Positions 24,681 to 32,321 of a stretch of DNA of 64,000 nt are shown here, piece after piece (position 1 is the stretch's first letter; each line of letters begins with the position of its first letter). The position numbers and the translations under genes were made by a program. Location of the stretch: the NCBI RefSeq assembly GCF_001428125.1, contig NZ_LMSM01000006.1:186001-250000 (forward strand), in the 5' to 3' direction. Source of the stretch: Nocardioides sp. Soil774 (GTDB lineage: Bacteria > Actinomycetota > Actinomycetes > Propionibacteriales > Nocardioidaceae). Below the pieces are notes generated by a model. That model worked only from the letters and a program-made list of their open reading frames with translations. It had not been told where the DNA came from and searched no databases.

Positions 24681-26351
24681 ATGAGCGAGATTTCGGGCCA
24701 CAGCGGCGAGCTGGCCGTCCACGTCGCCCGCGCCCACGGCGTGGAGACGATGTTCACCCTGTCCGGCGCCCACGTCTTCCCGATGTACGACGGCGCGGTG
24801 AAGACGCAGCAGGAGGGCCAGGGCCCGCCGGTGCGGCTGCTCGACGTACGCCACGAGCAGACCGCCGCGTTCGCCGCGGAGGCGACCGGCAAGCTCACCC
24901 GTGTGCCCGGGCTGGCCGTGCTCACCGCCGGGCCCGGCGTCACCAACGGCATCAGCGCGATCGCGCAGGCGCAGTTCGCGGGCTCCCCCATGGTCGTCGT
25001 CGGGGGCCGCGCCCCGCAGAACCGCTGGGGCACCGGCTCGCTCCAGGAGCTCGACCAGCCGCCGATCATCGCCCCGATCGCCAAGGCCGCCCGCACGCTG
25101 ATGACGGCGGGCGAGGTGGCCGCCGGCATGGACGAGGCCTTCACCCTCGCGCGCTCCAGCCACCGCGGCCCCGTGTTCGTCGACGTGCCGATGGACGAGT
25201 TCTTCGCCCCCGCCACCGGCACGGTGCCCGCGGGCGAGGGCACGCGCGTCGAGCCCGACCCCGACGCCATCGCGGCCGTCGCCCGGCTGCTCGCGGCGGC
25301 GCGGCGCCCCGTGCTCGTCCTGGGCACCGACGTGTGGGCCGACCACGCCGAGGAGGCGGCCCTGCGCCTGGTCGAGGACCTCGGCATCCCCACCCTGACC
25401 AACGGCATGGGCCGCGGCGTGGTGCCCGGCGGCCACCGCTCGCTGGTGACGAAGGCCCGCGGCGCGGCGCTGGCGGGCGCCGACCTCGTGGTCGTCGTCG
25501 GCACCCCGCTGGACTTCCGACTGGGCTACGGCGCCTTCGGCGGGCCGGACAAGAACCCCGACGGCGCCTTCGCCAAGGTCGTCCACATCGCCGACTCCCC
25601 CGGCCAGGTCTCCGGCCACGCAGACCTCGCGGCGTCGGTCTCCGGCGACCTGACCACGGTCCTCGACGGGCTGCAGGCCGCGATCGAGCGCGGCGACAAG
25701 CCCGACTGGACCGACTGGGCCGACCAGCTCGCCGACCAGGTCAAGGTCGCCGCCGCCCGTGACGCCGACCTGCTGGGCGCCGAGGCCGACCCGATCCACC
25801 CCGCGCGCATCTACGGCGAGCTGGTGCCGCGCCTCGAGGACGACTCGGTCGTCATCGGCGACGGCGGCGACTTCGTCTCCTTCGCCGGCAAGTACGTCGA
25901 GCCCAGGCGCCCCGGTGGCTGGCTCGACCCCGGCCCCTACGGCTGCCTCGGCGCCGGCCTCGGTGCCGCGATCGCGGCCCGCATCGCGCGCCCGGACGCG
26001 CAGGTGACGCTGCTCCTCGGCGACGGCGCCGCCGGCTTCTCGCTGATGGACGTCGACACCCTCGTGCGCCACGACCTCCCCGTCGTGATGGTGATGGGCA
26101 ACAACTCCGCCTGGGGCTTGGAGAAGGGCCCGATGCAGATGCTCTACGGCTACGACGTGGTGGCCGACCTCGCGCCGCGCACGGCGTACGACGAGGTGGT
26201 CCGGGCGCTCGGCGGGGCCGGGGAGACGGTGAGCGACCCGAAGCAGATCGGTCCGGCGCTCGACCGTGCCTACGCCTCCGGCGTCCCCTACCTGGTCAAC
26301 GTGATCACCGACGTCGAGGCGGCCTACCCCCGCAACACGTTCGGCATCTGA
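24681..26351 (+). CDS. Acetolactate-synthase-like thiamine-diphosphate enzyme (IlvG-like)
   Basis: The 556-residue protein has the three-domain layout of ThDP-dependent decarboxylases. The N-terminal domain shows FTLSGAHVFPMYDG, the catalytic glutamate in DVRHEQTAAFAAEA (near 62) and LTAGPGVTNGISA. The C-terminal cofactor motif runs from LLGDGAAGFSLMDVDTL to VMGNNSAWG (about 450-480). It resembles the stand-alone mycobacterial IlvG type more than the main IlvB subunit, and no small regulatory subunit is adjacent. Family members join or cleave 2-oxo acids; the real substrate is uncertain, and assignment to branched-chain synthesis should not be assumed. Confidence 0.8.
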   Translation: MSEISGHSGELAVHVARAHGVETMFTLSGAHVFPMYDGAVKTQQEGQGPPVRLLDVRHEQTAAFAAEATGKLTRVPGLAVLTAGPGVTNGISAIAQAQFAGSPMVVVGGRAPQNRWGTGSLQELDQPPIIAPIAKAARTLMTAGEVAAGMDEAFTLARSSHRGPVFVDVPMDEFFAPATGTVPAGEGTRVEPDPDAIAAVARLLAAARRPVLVLGTDVWADHAEEAALRLVEDLGIPTLTNGMGRGVVPGGHRSLVTKARGAALAGADLVVVVGTPLDFRLGYGAFGGPDKNPDGAFAKVVHIADSPGQVSGHADLAASVSGDLTTVLDGLQAAIERGDKPDWTDWADQLADQVKVAAARDADLLGAEADPIHPARIYGELVPRLEDDSVVIGDGGDFVSFAGKYVEPRRPGGWLDPGPYGCLGAGLGAAIAARIARPDAQVTLLLGDGAAGFSLMDVDTLVRHDLPVVMVMGNNSAWGLEKGPMQMLYGYDVVADLAPRTAYDEVVRALGGAGETVSDPKQIGPALDRAYASGVPYLVNVITDVEAAYPRNTFGI

Positions 26352-26357
26352 CACTCG

Positions 26358-26846
26358 ATGGCGGGACTGGAGCTGCGCCGCATCCGGGCGGACGAGCACG
26401 AGGCGGCGGGCGACGTGTGCGTCGCGGCCTACGAGCCCTTCCTCACCGGGGCCGAGGACGACTACCGAGCCCGGCTGCACGACGTCGCGACCCGCGACGC
26501 CCAGGCCGAGGTCTGGGTCGCGGTCGGTGACGACCGGGTGGCCGGGGTCGTGACCTACTGCCCGCCCGGCTCGCGGTGGCGCGAGATCGCCCGCGCCGAC
26601 GAGGGCGAGTTCCGGATGCTGGCGGTCGACCCCGCCGCGCAGGGCGCCGGGGCCGGCACCGCGCTGGCGCGGCTGTGCGAGGACCGCGCTCGCGAGGACG
26701 GGGCCGTCGGGATGGCACTGTCGTCGCTGGCGACGATGGCGACCGCGCACCGGGTCTACACCCGTCTCGGCTACGACCGCGACCCCGGGCGCGACTGGTC
26801 GCCGCTGCCCGGGGTCGAGCTGCTCGCCTTCAGCAAGGTGTTCTGA
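26358..26846 (+). CDS. GNAT family N-acetyltransferase
   Basis: The 162-residue protein shows a full GNAT domain: EFRMLAVDPAAQGAGAGTALARLCEDRA near residues 84-111 holds the acetyl-CoA loop (Q-x-x-G-x-G), and the C-terminal TAHRVYTRLGYDRDPGRDW is the usual beta-bulge end. It starts six bases after the previous stop, so it may be co-transcribed with the thiamine enzyme. The acceptor amine is unknown. Confidence 0.82.
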   Translation: MAGLELRRIRADEHEAAGDVCVAAYEPFLTGAEDDYRARLHDVATRDAQAEVWVAVGDDRVAGVVTYCPPGSRWREIARADEGEFRMLAVDPAAQGAGAGTALARLCEDRAREDGAVGMALSSLATMATAHRVYTRLGYDRDPGRDWSPLPGVELLAFSKVF

Positions 26847-26870
26847 GCACGCGGGAGGACCAGCAGGTCG

Positions 26871-28274
26871 TCAGCACCGGCGGGCCGTGGTGGGGTCGTC
26901 GACGTCGTCGAAGCACACCGTGACGCCCGGGAGCGCGAACACGCGGTCGCCCGAGGTCATCTGCCACGACCACAGCTGCCAGGAGCCGTCGTCCACGGCG
27001 GTGACGGACACGACCGAGCCGCCCTCGGTCAGCCACGTGCGGTTGTCGTCGGTGTTCTCCAGCGGCACCTCCCCCACGGGGTCGAGCGCCACGATCCTCT
27101 CGCCGCGCTGCACGAGGAGCTGCACGAGCGTGGGATCGGAGGCGGAGGTCACGACGAGGGACTCGCCGTCGGAGAAGATGCTCTCGGGCTGCACCGTCGC
27201 CACGCGCGGGTCCGCGCCGTCGAGCTCGTGCCGCAGGGTGACGCCGTCCTGGCCCTCGCCCACCAGCACCGGCGGGTCGCCGGCCTCGACGCGGATCGAG
27301 AACGGGAAGCCGGTGGTGATGTCGGCGCTCTCCCCGACCCCCACCGTCTCCGTCGCCGGGGTCAGGTCCGGGACCTGGGCCCCTGAGTCGGCGTCGCATT
27401 CCTGCACGTCGAAGACCAGCTCCTTGCAGCCGGCAGCCTCCCGACGCAGCACGCCGTCGTCGCCGAGGCGCCACTCCCAGGTCTCCAGCACGATCCCGGG
27501 GAGCTGCGCGGTGGTCATGCCGGTGCGGGCGAAGGAGTCCTCCGAGCGTCCGGAGAAGAGCCTGCCGTCCTCGATCCAGTACTGGAGGACGCGCACCCGG
27601 TCGTAGAGCCCGGTCTGGCTGCCGGGGACCTGCACGTCGCCGCGCTGCAGCAGCGACGGGTCCTCGGGCACGACCTGCACCAGGAGGCCCTCGCGGAGGT
27701 CGAACACGAGCGGCGCTCCGCCGGAGGTGTCGAGGTCGGGGTCGAAGACGACCAGCTCCTGGTCACCGTCGCCGTCGGCGTCGACGACCCCCTCCGCTCC
27801 CGCGCCGACGGTCGACGCCACGTCGGCGACGCCGTAGGCCTCCTCACCGGTGCTGCTGAGCGTGGTCTGCAGCCGGATCCGGCCGTCGAAGTCCTTGGTC
27901 TCCTCGCCCAGGAACTCGACCTTCTCCTTGGCCCCGTCGCCGTCGAGGTCGACCCGGGCCGGCGTCGACTCGGGGCTGGCCTTCCAGTCGCGGCCCACGT
28001 CGGCGGGCAGCTCGAGCTCGATCTTCGGGTCGTCCGGCCTCGGGGCGACGTCGTCGGAGCGCTGGCGGCCACCGACTCCCTGGAGGACGACCCCCAGGAC
28101 GAGCAGCACGGCCGCGGCGGTGGCGAGCAGCACCCACGGCGACTGCCAGCGGGGCCGCAGCGTGGCGACGGTGGCCAGTGGGGCCAGGTCCTCGGGCTGC
28201 ACCAGCTCGGCGCGTGCGGCGAGGGCGGCGACCAGACGGTCCTCGAGGGCCGAGGTGTCGTGTGTCGTGCTCAT
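26871..28274 (-). CDS. Membrane-anchored extracytoplasmic protein paired with a SigE-family sigma factor (probable anti-sigma factor)
   Basis: The 467-residue protein has a short cytoplasmic N-terminus (1-45), one membrane helix (about 46-66, WVLLATAAAVLLVLGVVLQG) and a large outside domain. Two Asp-rich loops, VDLDGDGAKEK near 109 and VDADGDGDQELVVFD near 163, look like calcium-binding FG-GAP or dockerin-type loops. Cysteine pairs occur in CKELVFDVQEC and near the C-terminus. Its start overlaps the stop of a sigma gene by four bases, the arrangement of a sigma and its anti-sigma factor. No zinc-binding anti-sigma motif is seen in the N-terminus, so the role is inferred from context. Confidence 0.65.
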   Translation of the reverse strand: MSTTHDTSALEDRLVAALAARAELVQPEDLAPLATVATLRPRWQSPWVLLATAAAVLLVLGVVLQGVGGRQRSDDVAPRPDDPKIELELPADVGRDWKASPESTPARVDLDGDGAKEKVEFLGEETKDFDGRIRLQTTLSSTGEEAYGVADVASTVGAGAEGVVDADGDGDQELVVFDPDLDTSGGAPLVFDLREGLLVQVVPEDPSLLQRGDVQVPGSQTGLYDRVRVLQYWIEDGRLFSGRSEDSFARTGMTTAQLPGIVLETWEWRLGDDGVLRREAAGCKELVFDVQECDADSGAQVPDLTPATETVGVGESADITTGFPFSIRVEAGDPPVLVGEGQDGVTLRHELDGADPRVATVQPESIFSDGESLVVTSASDPTLVQLLVQRGERIVALDPVGEVPLENTDDNRTWLTEGGSVVSVTAVDDGSWQLWSWQMTSGDRVFALPGVTVCFDDVDDPTTARRC

Positions 28275-28807
28275 CGCTGCTCCTTCCCCGAGCTCGTGGG
28301 TGATGCCGGGCCGCTGTCCCGGCTCGTCTGCATGGCCTTCTCCAGTGCCACGAGCGCGCGGCTCGCGGTCGACTTGACGGTGCCCTGGCTGATGTCGAGC
28401 GTCCGGGCGATCTCGGCCTCGGACAGGTTGCTCCAGTAGCGCAGCACCAGCACCTCGCGCTGGCGGGGCGCCAGCTGCTGCAACGCCGCGATGACCTCCC
28501 GGTGCTCCTCCGCCAGCACCGCGCTGTCCTCGGGCGTGGGCGGCGAGAGGTCGTGCGGGGGTGAGTACGCCCGCGCCGTACGACGCCGGCGCAGCGCCGA
28601 GCGCGCGGTGTTGACCACCGAGACCCGCAGGTAGGCCAGCGCCTTGGACGGGTCCTTCACGGCGTCGGGACGGCGGGCCAGCGCCGCGAAGGCGTCCTGG
28701 ACGACGTCCTCGGCCGAGGCGAAGTCGTCGACCAGCAGCACCGCGAGGCGGACCAGCGAGAGCCGGTGCGCAGCGTAGAGCTCAGTGATGTCCACTGCTC
28801 GCTCCAT
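28271..28807 (-). CDS. SigE-family ECF sigma factor
   Basis: The 178-residue protein has region 2 (LYAAHRLSLVRLAVLLVDDFASAEDVVQDAFAAL, residues 10-43) and region 4 (LQQLAPRQREVLVLRYWSNLSEAEIARTLDISQGTVKSTASRAL, about 115-160), a pattern typical of the actinobacterial SigE family of ECF factors. ATG 28807 begins the conserved part; an in-frame ATG 11 codons upstream (28841) is possible. It overlaps the following membrane protein gene by four bases, so the two probably act as a sigma/anti-sigma unit that responds to an envelope signal. Confidence 0.88.
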   Translation of the reverse strand: MERAVDITELYAAHRLSLVRLAVLLVDDFASAEDVVQDAFAALARRPDAVKDPSKALAYLRVSVVNTARSALRRRRTARAYSPPHDLSPPTPEDSAVLAEEHREVIAALQQLAPRQREVLVLRYWSNLSEAEIARTLDISQGTVKSTASRALVALEKAMQTSRDSGPASPTSSGKEQR

Positions 28808-28909
28808 GCCCGTCCCCGCCCCTGCGGTCCTCGTGCCCATGTCTGGTAGACGTGTGGGTGGCACACAGGTTGCCCCACCACCCGATGAATTCCTGCGAGA
28901 GGCACGCCC

Positions 28910-29284
28910 ATGACCACCCTCGAGCCCGCCACGCTCACCTACGTGGTCGGCGACTCCGACACCGCAGCCGCCGTCGGGAGCGGGTCGCTGCCGGTGCTCG
29001 GCACGCCACGGCTGCTGGCCTGGCTCGAGGCGGCCACCTGCGCCTGCCTCGACCCCGTCCTGCCGACGGGCTCGACCAGCGTGGGCACCCGGGTGCAGGT
29101 CGAGCACCTCGCCGCCAGCGCGGTCGGCGCGGAGGTGGAGGTCAGTGCCTCGAGTGCCTACGAGGACGGGCGGCTGCACCGCTTCACCGTGAGCGCCCGC
29201 GACACCGCCTCGGGCAAGGTGCTGGCCGCCGGTGAGATCACCCGGGTCGTGGTGGATGCGCAACGCTTCATGTCCCGGGTCTGA
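28910..29284 (+). CDS. FlK-like hotdog thioesterase
   Basis: The 124-residue protein resembles the fluoroacetyl-CoA thioesterase FlK family: YVVGDSDTAAAVGSGSLPVLGTPRLLAWLEAAT near residues 10-42, then GSTSVGTRVQVEHLAAS, with the glutamate and histidine of the active site in VEHLA. Family members hydrolyse small acyl-CoA esters; most are housekeeping enzymes with no link to fluoroacetate. A GCGAGAGG ribosome site precedes ATG 28910. It is divergent from the SigE-family gene. Confidence 0.75.
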   Translation: MTTLEPATLTYVVGDSDTAAAVGSGSLPVLGTPRLLAWLEAATCACLDPVLPTGSTSVGTRVQVEHLAASAVGAEVEVSASSAYEDGRLHRFTVSARDTASGKVLAAGEITRVVVDAQRFMSRV

Positions 29285-29303
29285 CACCGACGCGGCACCT
29301 CGC

Positions 29304-29320
29304 GTCAGGGTCACCCTGAC
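29304..29320. promoter_or_regulatory. 17-base palindrome after the thioesterase gene
   Basis: GTCAGGGTCACCCTGAC is a perfect inverted repeat around a central base, 20 bases after the thioesterase stop and 105 bases before the next gene. It may be a weak terminator or an operator; no T-run follows. Confidence 0.35.
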
Positions 29321-29424
29321 TAGACCGGTGGGGCCGACCCGGGCGATCTGATCGCACGGCTCGCCCTCCTCTGGCACCCTCGTCCTCGGTGTCCTCATGG
29401 GGCGGGCGCCGGGAGGGGCACGAC

Positions 29425-29619
29425 ATGGACGACCGCCTGCGCGAGGCACTGGCCACGCTCGGCCAGCGCATCGAGGTCGCGGAGTACGAGCGCCGCATCG
29501 CCGTCGACGAGGTGCGCGCCCTGGTCGCGGAGCACCGCGGCGACCTGCCTCTCGCCCACGTCGCCGAGCTGACGCTGCTGCCGCAGCCCACGCTCGCCGC
29601 GATGTTCGAGGGCGCCTGA
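29425..29619 (+). CDS. Small hypothetical protein
   Basis: The 64-residue product (MDDRLREALATLGQRIEVAEYERRIAVDEVRALV...) starts at ATG 29425 behind a GGGAGGGG ribosome site. The N-terminal half is a likely amphipathic helix, and the C-terminal part (LAHVAELTLLPQPTLAAMFEG) reads like a short helix-turn-helix of the AsnC or AraC kind, but too short to assign. I do not recognise the family. A shared hairpin terminator follows at 29637. Confidence 0.5.
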   Translation: MDDRLREALATLGQRIEVAEYERRIAVDEVRALVAEHRGDLPLAHVAELTLLPQPTLAAMFEGA

Positions 29620-29636
29620 ACCAGGCCCGGACGTGC

Positions 29637-29664
29637 AAAAGTCCCCGCGCTGGGCGGGGACTTC
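29637..29664. terminator. Bidirectional Rho-independent terminator
   Basis: A perfect 10-bp stem (29639-29648 with 29654-29663) with a five-base loop is flanked by AAAA on the left, giving TTTT on the minus strand. It serves bL37 (minus) and probably the small gene ending at 29619 (plus). Confidence 0.75.
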
Positions 29665-29688
29665 TACGAGATGACGTGCAGGTGCGCG

Positions 29689-29763
29689 TCAGGCGTTGGG
29701 GCGCTTGCCGTGGTTCGCGCCCTTCTTCTTGCGCGCGCGGCGCTTGCGTCCGGTCTTGCCCAT
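29689..29763 (-). CDS. Ribosomal protein bL37 (24 residues)
   Basis: A 24-codon frame reads MGKTGRKRRARKKKGANHG and ends KRPNA before TGA. The product is almost all Lys, Arg, Gly and Asn, and the C-terminal ANHGKRPN block matches bL37, a tiny protein first seen in mycobacterial 50S ribosome structures. GGAGGACCACC precedes the ATG and a hairpin with a T-run follows. It lies just downstream of rsrA on the same strand. It is too short for routine gene callers and easily missed. Confidence 0.85.
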   Translation of the reverse strand: MGKTGRKRRARKKKGANHGKRPNA

Positions 29764-29839
29764 GGTGGTCCTCCTGGATTCGGTGCTCGGAGCAGTGTGT
29801 CAAATGACGACGTGCTGGGCGAATCGGGTCGCGCCGACC

Positions 29840-30112
29840 TCAGGCGCCGCCCTCGGTGATCTGGATGCTCACCTCGCGCAGCTGGAGGCGTACGCGGTCG
29901 CGCAACGACTCCGGCGCGGCCTCCGAGCAGGACCGCGCGACGAGCTGCTTGACCGCCTTCTGCAGGTCGTGCCGCTCGAGGCAGGGGCCGCACTCGCGCA
30001 GGTGCATCTCCACCACGGCGCAGTCGGCCTGGTCGAGCTCGTTGTCGATGAAGTAGACGATGCGCTCGATGTAGTCGACGCAGTCGTCGTTGCCGTGCTC
30101 GTGCGTGCTCAC
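29840..30112 (-). CDS. rsrA: Zinc-containing anti-sigma factor RsrA (mycothiol system)
   Basis: The 90-residue protein has the redox zinc motif HLRECGPC (residues 37-44), with a further Cys at 11 and others at 31 and 62. This is the H-x3-C-x2-C pattern of RsrA/RshA, which binds SigR and lets it go when disulfide stress oxidises the thiols. The GTG start overlaps the sigR stop by four bases, so the two are made together. It is the actinobacterial counterpart of SigH/RshA in mycobacteria. The length is normal. Confidence 0.93.
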   Translation of the reverse strand: MSTHEHGNDDCVDYIERIVYFIDNELDQADCAVVEMHLRECGPCLERHDLQKAVKQLVARSCSEAAPESLRDRVRLQLREVSIQITEGGA

Positions 30113-30801
30113 GACGCGCCCCCCTCGGTGTCGGGAACGGTGGATGCGGGAAGGAGGTCGTTGGCCCGGACGTAGTCGGCCAGCATGTCGCGCAGCTGGC
30201 GACGACCGCGGTGCAGGCGCGACATCACTGTGCCGATCGGCGTGTCCATGATCTCGGCGATCTCCTTGTAGGGGAACCCCTCGACGTCGGCGAGGTAGAC
30301 CGCGAGGCGGAACTCCTCGGGCAGCCGCTGGAGTGCGTCCTTGACCTCGGAGTCGGGCAGGTGCTCGAGCGCCTCCATCTCCGCGGACCGCAGGCCCGTC
30401 GAGGAGTGCGACTCCGCGCGCGCGAGCTGCCAGTCCTCCACGTCCTCCGACATCGACTGCTGCGGCTGGCGCTGCTTCTTGCGGTAGGAGTTGATGTAGG
30501 TGTTCGTCAGGATCCGGTAGAGCCACGCCTTCAGGTTCGTGCCGGGCTTGAACTGGTGGAACGCGCTGTAGGCCTTGGCGAAGGTCTCCTGCACCAGGTC
30601 CTCGGCGTCGGCGGGGTTGCGGGTCATCCGCATGGCCGCGCCGTAGAGCTGGTCGAGGAAGGGCAGGGCGTCGCGCTCGAAGCGGGCCGAGCGCTCGTCG
30701 GAGGACTCGTCCTCGAGGACGATCTCGGCGGCACTCTCGAGGCTGGCGTCGGGAGCGGTCGTGCCAGGGCCGGACGTGTCGTCCGTGAGTGATTCAGTCA
30801 T
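30109..30801 (-). CDS. sigR: SigR/SigH ECF sigma factor (thiol-oxidative stress)
   Basis: The 230-residue protein has an acidic N-terminal tail, region 2 ([31 protein letters not shown] and [23 protein letters not shown]) and region 4 ([44 protein letters not shown]). It steers RNA polymerase to GGGAAT-N18-GTT promoters during disulfide stress. Such a promoter lies upstream at 30884-30859, inside the end of the preceding gene, so the operon is very probably autoregulated. ATG 30801 gives the standard protein; ATGs at 30849 and 30840 could add a 13- to 16-residue extension, comparable with the longer unstable form known in Streptomyces. Confidence 0.93.
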   Translation of the reverse strand: MTESLTDDTSGPGTTAPDASLESAAEIVLEDESSDERSARFERDALPFLDQLYGAAMRMTRNPADAEDLVQETFAKAYSAFHQFKPGTNLKAWLYRILTNTYINSYRKKQRQPQQSMSEDVEDWQLARAESHSSTGLRSAEMEALEHLPDSEVKDALQRLPEEFRLAVYLADVEGFPYKEIAEIMDTPIGTVMSRLHRGRRQLRDMLADYVRANDLLPASTVPDTEGGAS

Positions 30802-30858
30802 CACGGTCCACGATAGCGCTGTGGGTCTCTCCAGGGTCATTGACTGCACACCGGGCTC

Positions 30859-30884
30859 AACACCTCACCCCACGCGAGGATTCC
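30859..30884 (-). promoter_or_regulatory. SigR-type promoter of the sigR-rsrA operon
   Basis: On the minus strand GGGAAT (30885-30880) and GTT (30861-30859) are separated by 18 bases, exactly the SigR/SigH consensus. The -35 element lies within the last codons of the hydrolase gene that ends at 30865. Transcription would start near 30852. Confidence 0.8.
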
Positions 30885-31524
30885 CGACGACCTCGCGGAC
30901 CAGCCATTCCAGCGTGGACTCCACCACGATCCCCATCGCCTCCTCCTGCGTCACCTCGCCGCGCGCAGGAACCTTCAGCCCGTGGTCGCCGCCCGGGACG
31001 ACCACCATGTCGACGGCGCGCAGGTCGGCCGGGAACTCCTCGGGACGACCCATCGGGTCGCGCTCGCCCTGGATCACCAGGGTCGGCAGCCCGGTCGCAC
31101 GCAGCTCGGGCAGGCGCGTCGGCTCGGTCCGGCCGGGCTGGTGCAGCGGGAACGACAGCGCCAGGCAGCCGGTCGCGCCCAGCCTGCGCGCCGTACGGGT
31201 CGCGGAGCGGGCACCCGCCGAGCGGCCGCCGACCACGAGCGGCGTACGCACGCGCATCACGTCGGCGGCGCACGTCAGGGCCGCGTCGAGGGTCGCCGGC
31301 GCGGTGGCCACCTTGCGTCCGGCCACCCGCCACGGCTGCTCGAAGAGCACCACCGAGAAGCCCTGCGCCGGCAGGGCCTCGGCCAGCGCCCACAGGTCGC
31401 GCGACTCCACGCCCCCGCCCGCACCGTGGCTGAGCAGCAGGGTCGCCATGGGGTGGGTGGAGCGGCGGGTGTGCATCCGGCCCTCGCCGTAGGGGGTGTC
31501 CACCGAGCGGACCGTCGCCTTCAT
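30865..31524 (-). CDS. Alpha/beta hydrolase (KANL3/TEX30-like)
   Basis: The 219-residue protein has the oxyanion stretch LLLSHGAGGG near 30, the nucleophile elbow GGRSAGARSA near 98-107, an aspartate in VIQGERDPMG near 150 and a final histidine in PGGDHGLKV near 180. That is the complete triad of a small alpha/beta hydrolase. The substrate is not known. The ATG overlaps the stop of the SRAP gene by one base (TGATG), so the two are an operon. The 3' end contains the promoter of sigR. Confidence 0.85.
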   Translation of the reverse strand: MKATVRSVDTPYGEGRMHTRRSTHPMATLLLSHGAGGGVESRDLWALAEALPAQGFSVVLFEQPWRVAGRKVATAPATLDAALTCAADVMRVRTPLVVGGRSAGARSATRTARRLGATGCLALSFPLHQPGRTEPTRLPELRATGLPTLVIQGERDPMGRPEEFPADLRAVDMVVVPGGDHGLKVPARGEVTQEEAMGIVVESTLEWLVREVVGNPRVG

Positions 31525-32282
31525 CACCGGAGCTCCTCCTCGGGGGGCAGCGGCTCGACGAGCTCGGGCCCGTTGTTGCGCACGTTGCTGACCAGGGTGG
31601 AGACGGGATATGCCTCCAGCCGCCCAGGTGCGGCCGGCACCAGCAGCGAGGTGTCGCCGGGCGTCGTGGGGTCGAGCCACTCGTGCCAGCGCTCGCGCTC
31701 CACCATCAGCGGCATGCGGTCGTGGATGTGGCCGAGGGCGTCCTCGGCCTCGGTGGTGAGCACCGTGCAGGTCCAGCGGAAGCGGTCGGGGTCGTCGTCG
31801 GCGCGGGTCGGGTCGCGCCAGATCTCGTAGAGGCCCGCCATCGCCAGCACGCCGCCGTCCTTGGGACGGATGAAGAACGGCTGCTTCACCGGCCTGCCCT
31901 TGGCGTTGGTCTGCGACGTGGGGTACCACTCGAAGTAGCCGTCGGCCGGCAGCAGCGCGCGACGCGAGGCGAACGCCTTGCGGTAGGCAGGCTTCTCGGC
32001 GACCGTCTCCATCCGCGCGTTGATCATCCGGTTGCCGATGGAGGGGTCCTTGGCCCATGACGGCACCAGTCCCCAGGTGAGCACGCGCAGCTGGCGCTGC
32101 GGCGCCTGGGCCGGCTCGTCGGCGGAACCGCGCGACGGCGGGCGCTCGACGACGGCGTAGACCTCCTTCGTCGGCGCGACGTTGTAGTCGGGCGCCAGCG
32201 GCGCAGCAGAGCGGTCCTCGACGACCTCGAACTCCTCGATGAGGTCGTCGGGTTGCCGGGAGGAGGCATAGCGGCCGCACAT
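31524..32282 (-). CDS. SRAP/YedK (HMCES) abasic-site protein
   Basis: The 252-residue protein opens MCGRYASS, where Cys2 becomes the catalytic residue after removal of the methionine. It has the conserved NVAPT (about 34-38), WGLVPSWAKD (70-79), NARMET (88-93), DGYFEWY (113-119) and HDRMPLM (near 183) blocks. SRAP proteins form a covalent thiazolidine link with abasic sites in single-stranded DNA and so protect replication forks. TAGGGT six bases before ATG 32282 suggests a leaderless message. The position next to sigR and aroA matches Mycobacterium Rv3226c. Confidence 0.95.
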   Translation of the reverse strand: MCGRYASSRQPDDLIEEFEVVEDRSAAPLAPDYNVAPTKEVYAVVERPPSRGSADEPAQAPQRQLRVLTWGLVPSWAKDPSIGNRMINARMETVAEKPAYRKAFASRRALLPADGYFEWYPTSQTNAKGRPVKQPFFIRPKDGGVLAMAGLYEIWRDPTRADDDPDRFRWTCTVLTTEAEDALGHIHDRMPLMVERERWHEWLDPTTPGDTSLLVPAAPGRLEAYPVSTLVSNVRNNGPELVEPLPPEEELR

Positions 32283-32288
32283 GGGGCG

Positions 32289-32294
32289 ACCCTA
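32289..32294 (-). promoter_or_regulatory. -10 hexamer of the SRAP operon, leaderless
   Basis: On the minus strand TAGGGT precedes ATG 32282 by six bases. Confidence 0.55.
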
Positions 32295-32321
32295 GCCGGG
32301 CGCGAGGTCACCCGGGAGCAC

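Noticed and set aside
24681..26351. Main acetolactate synthase of branched-chain synthesis
   Set aside because: There is no adjacent regulatory subunit or ilvC, and the sequence resembles the stand-alone IlvG-like branch.
28910..29284. A fluoroacetate-resistance gene
   Set aside because: FlK-like folds are common in housekeeping thioesterases and no organofluorine gene is nearby.
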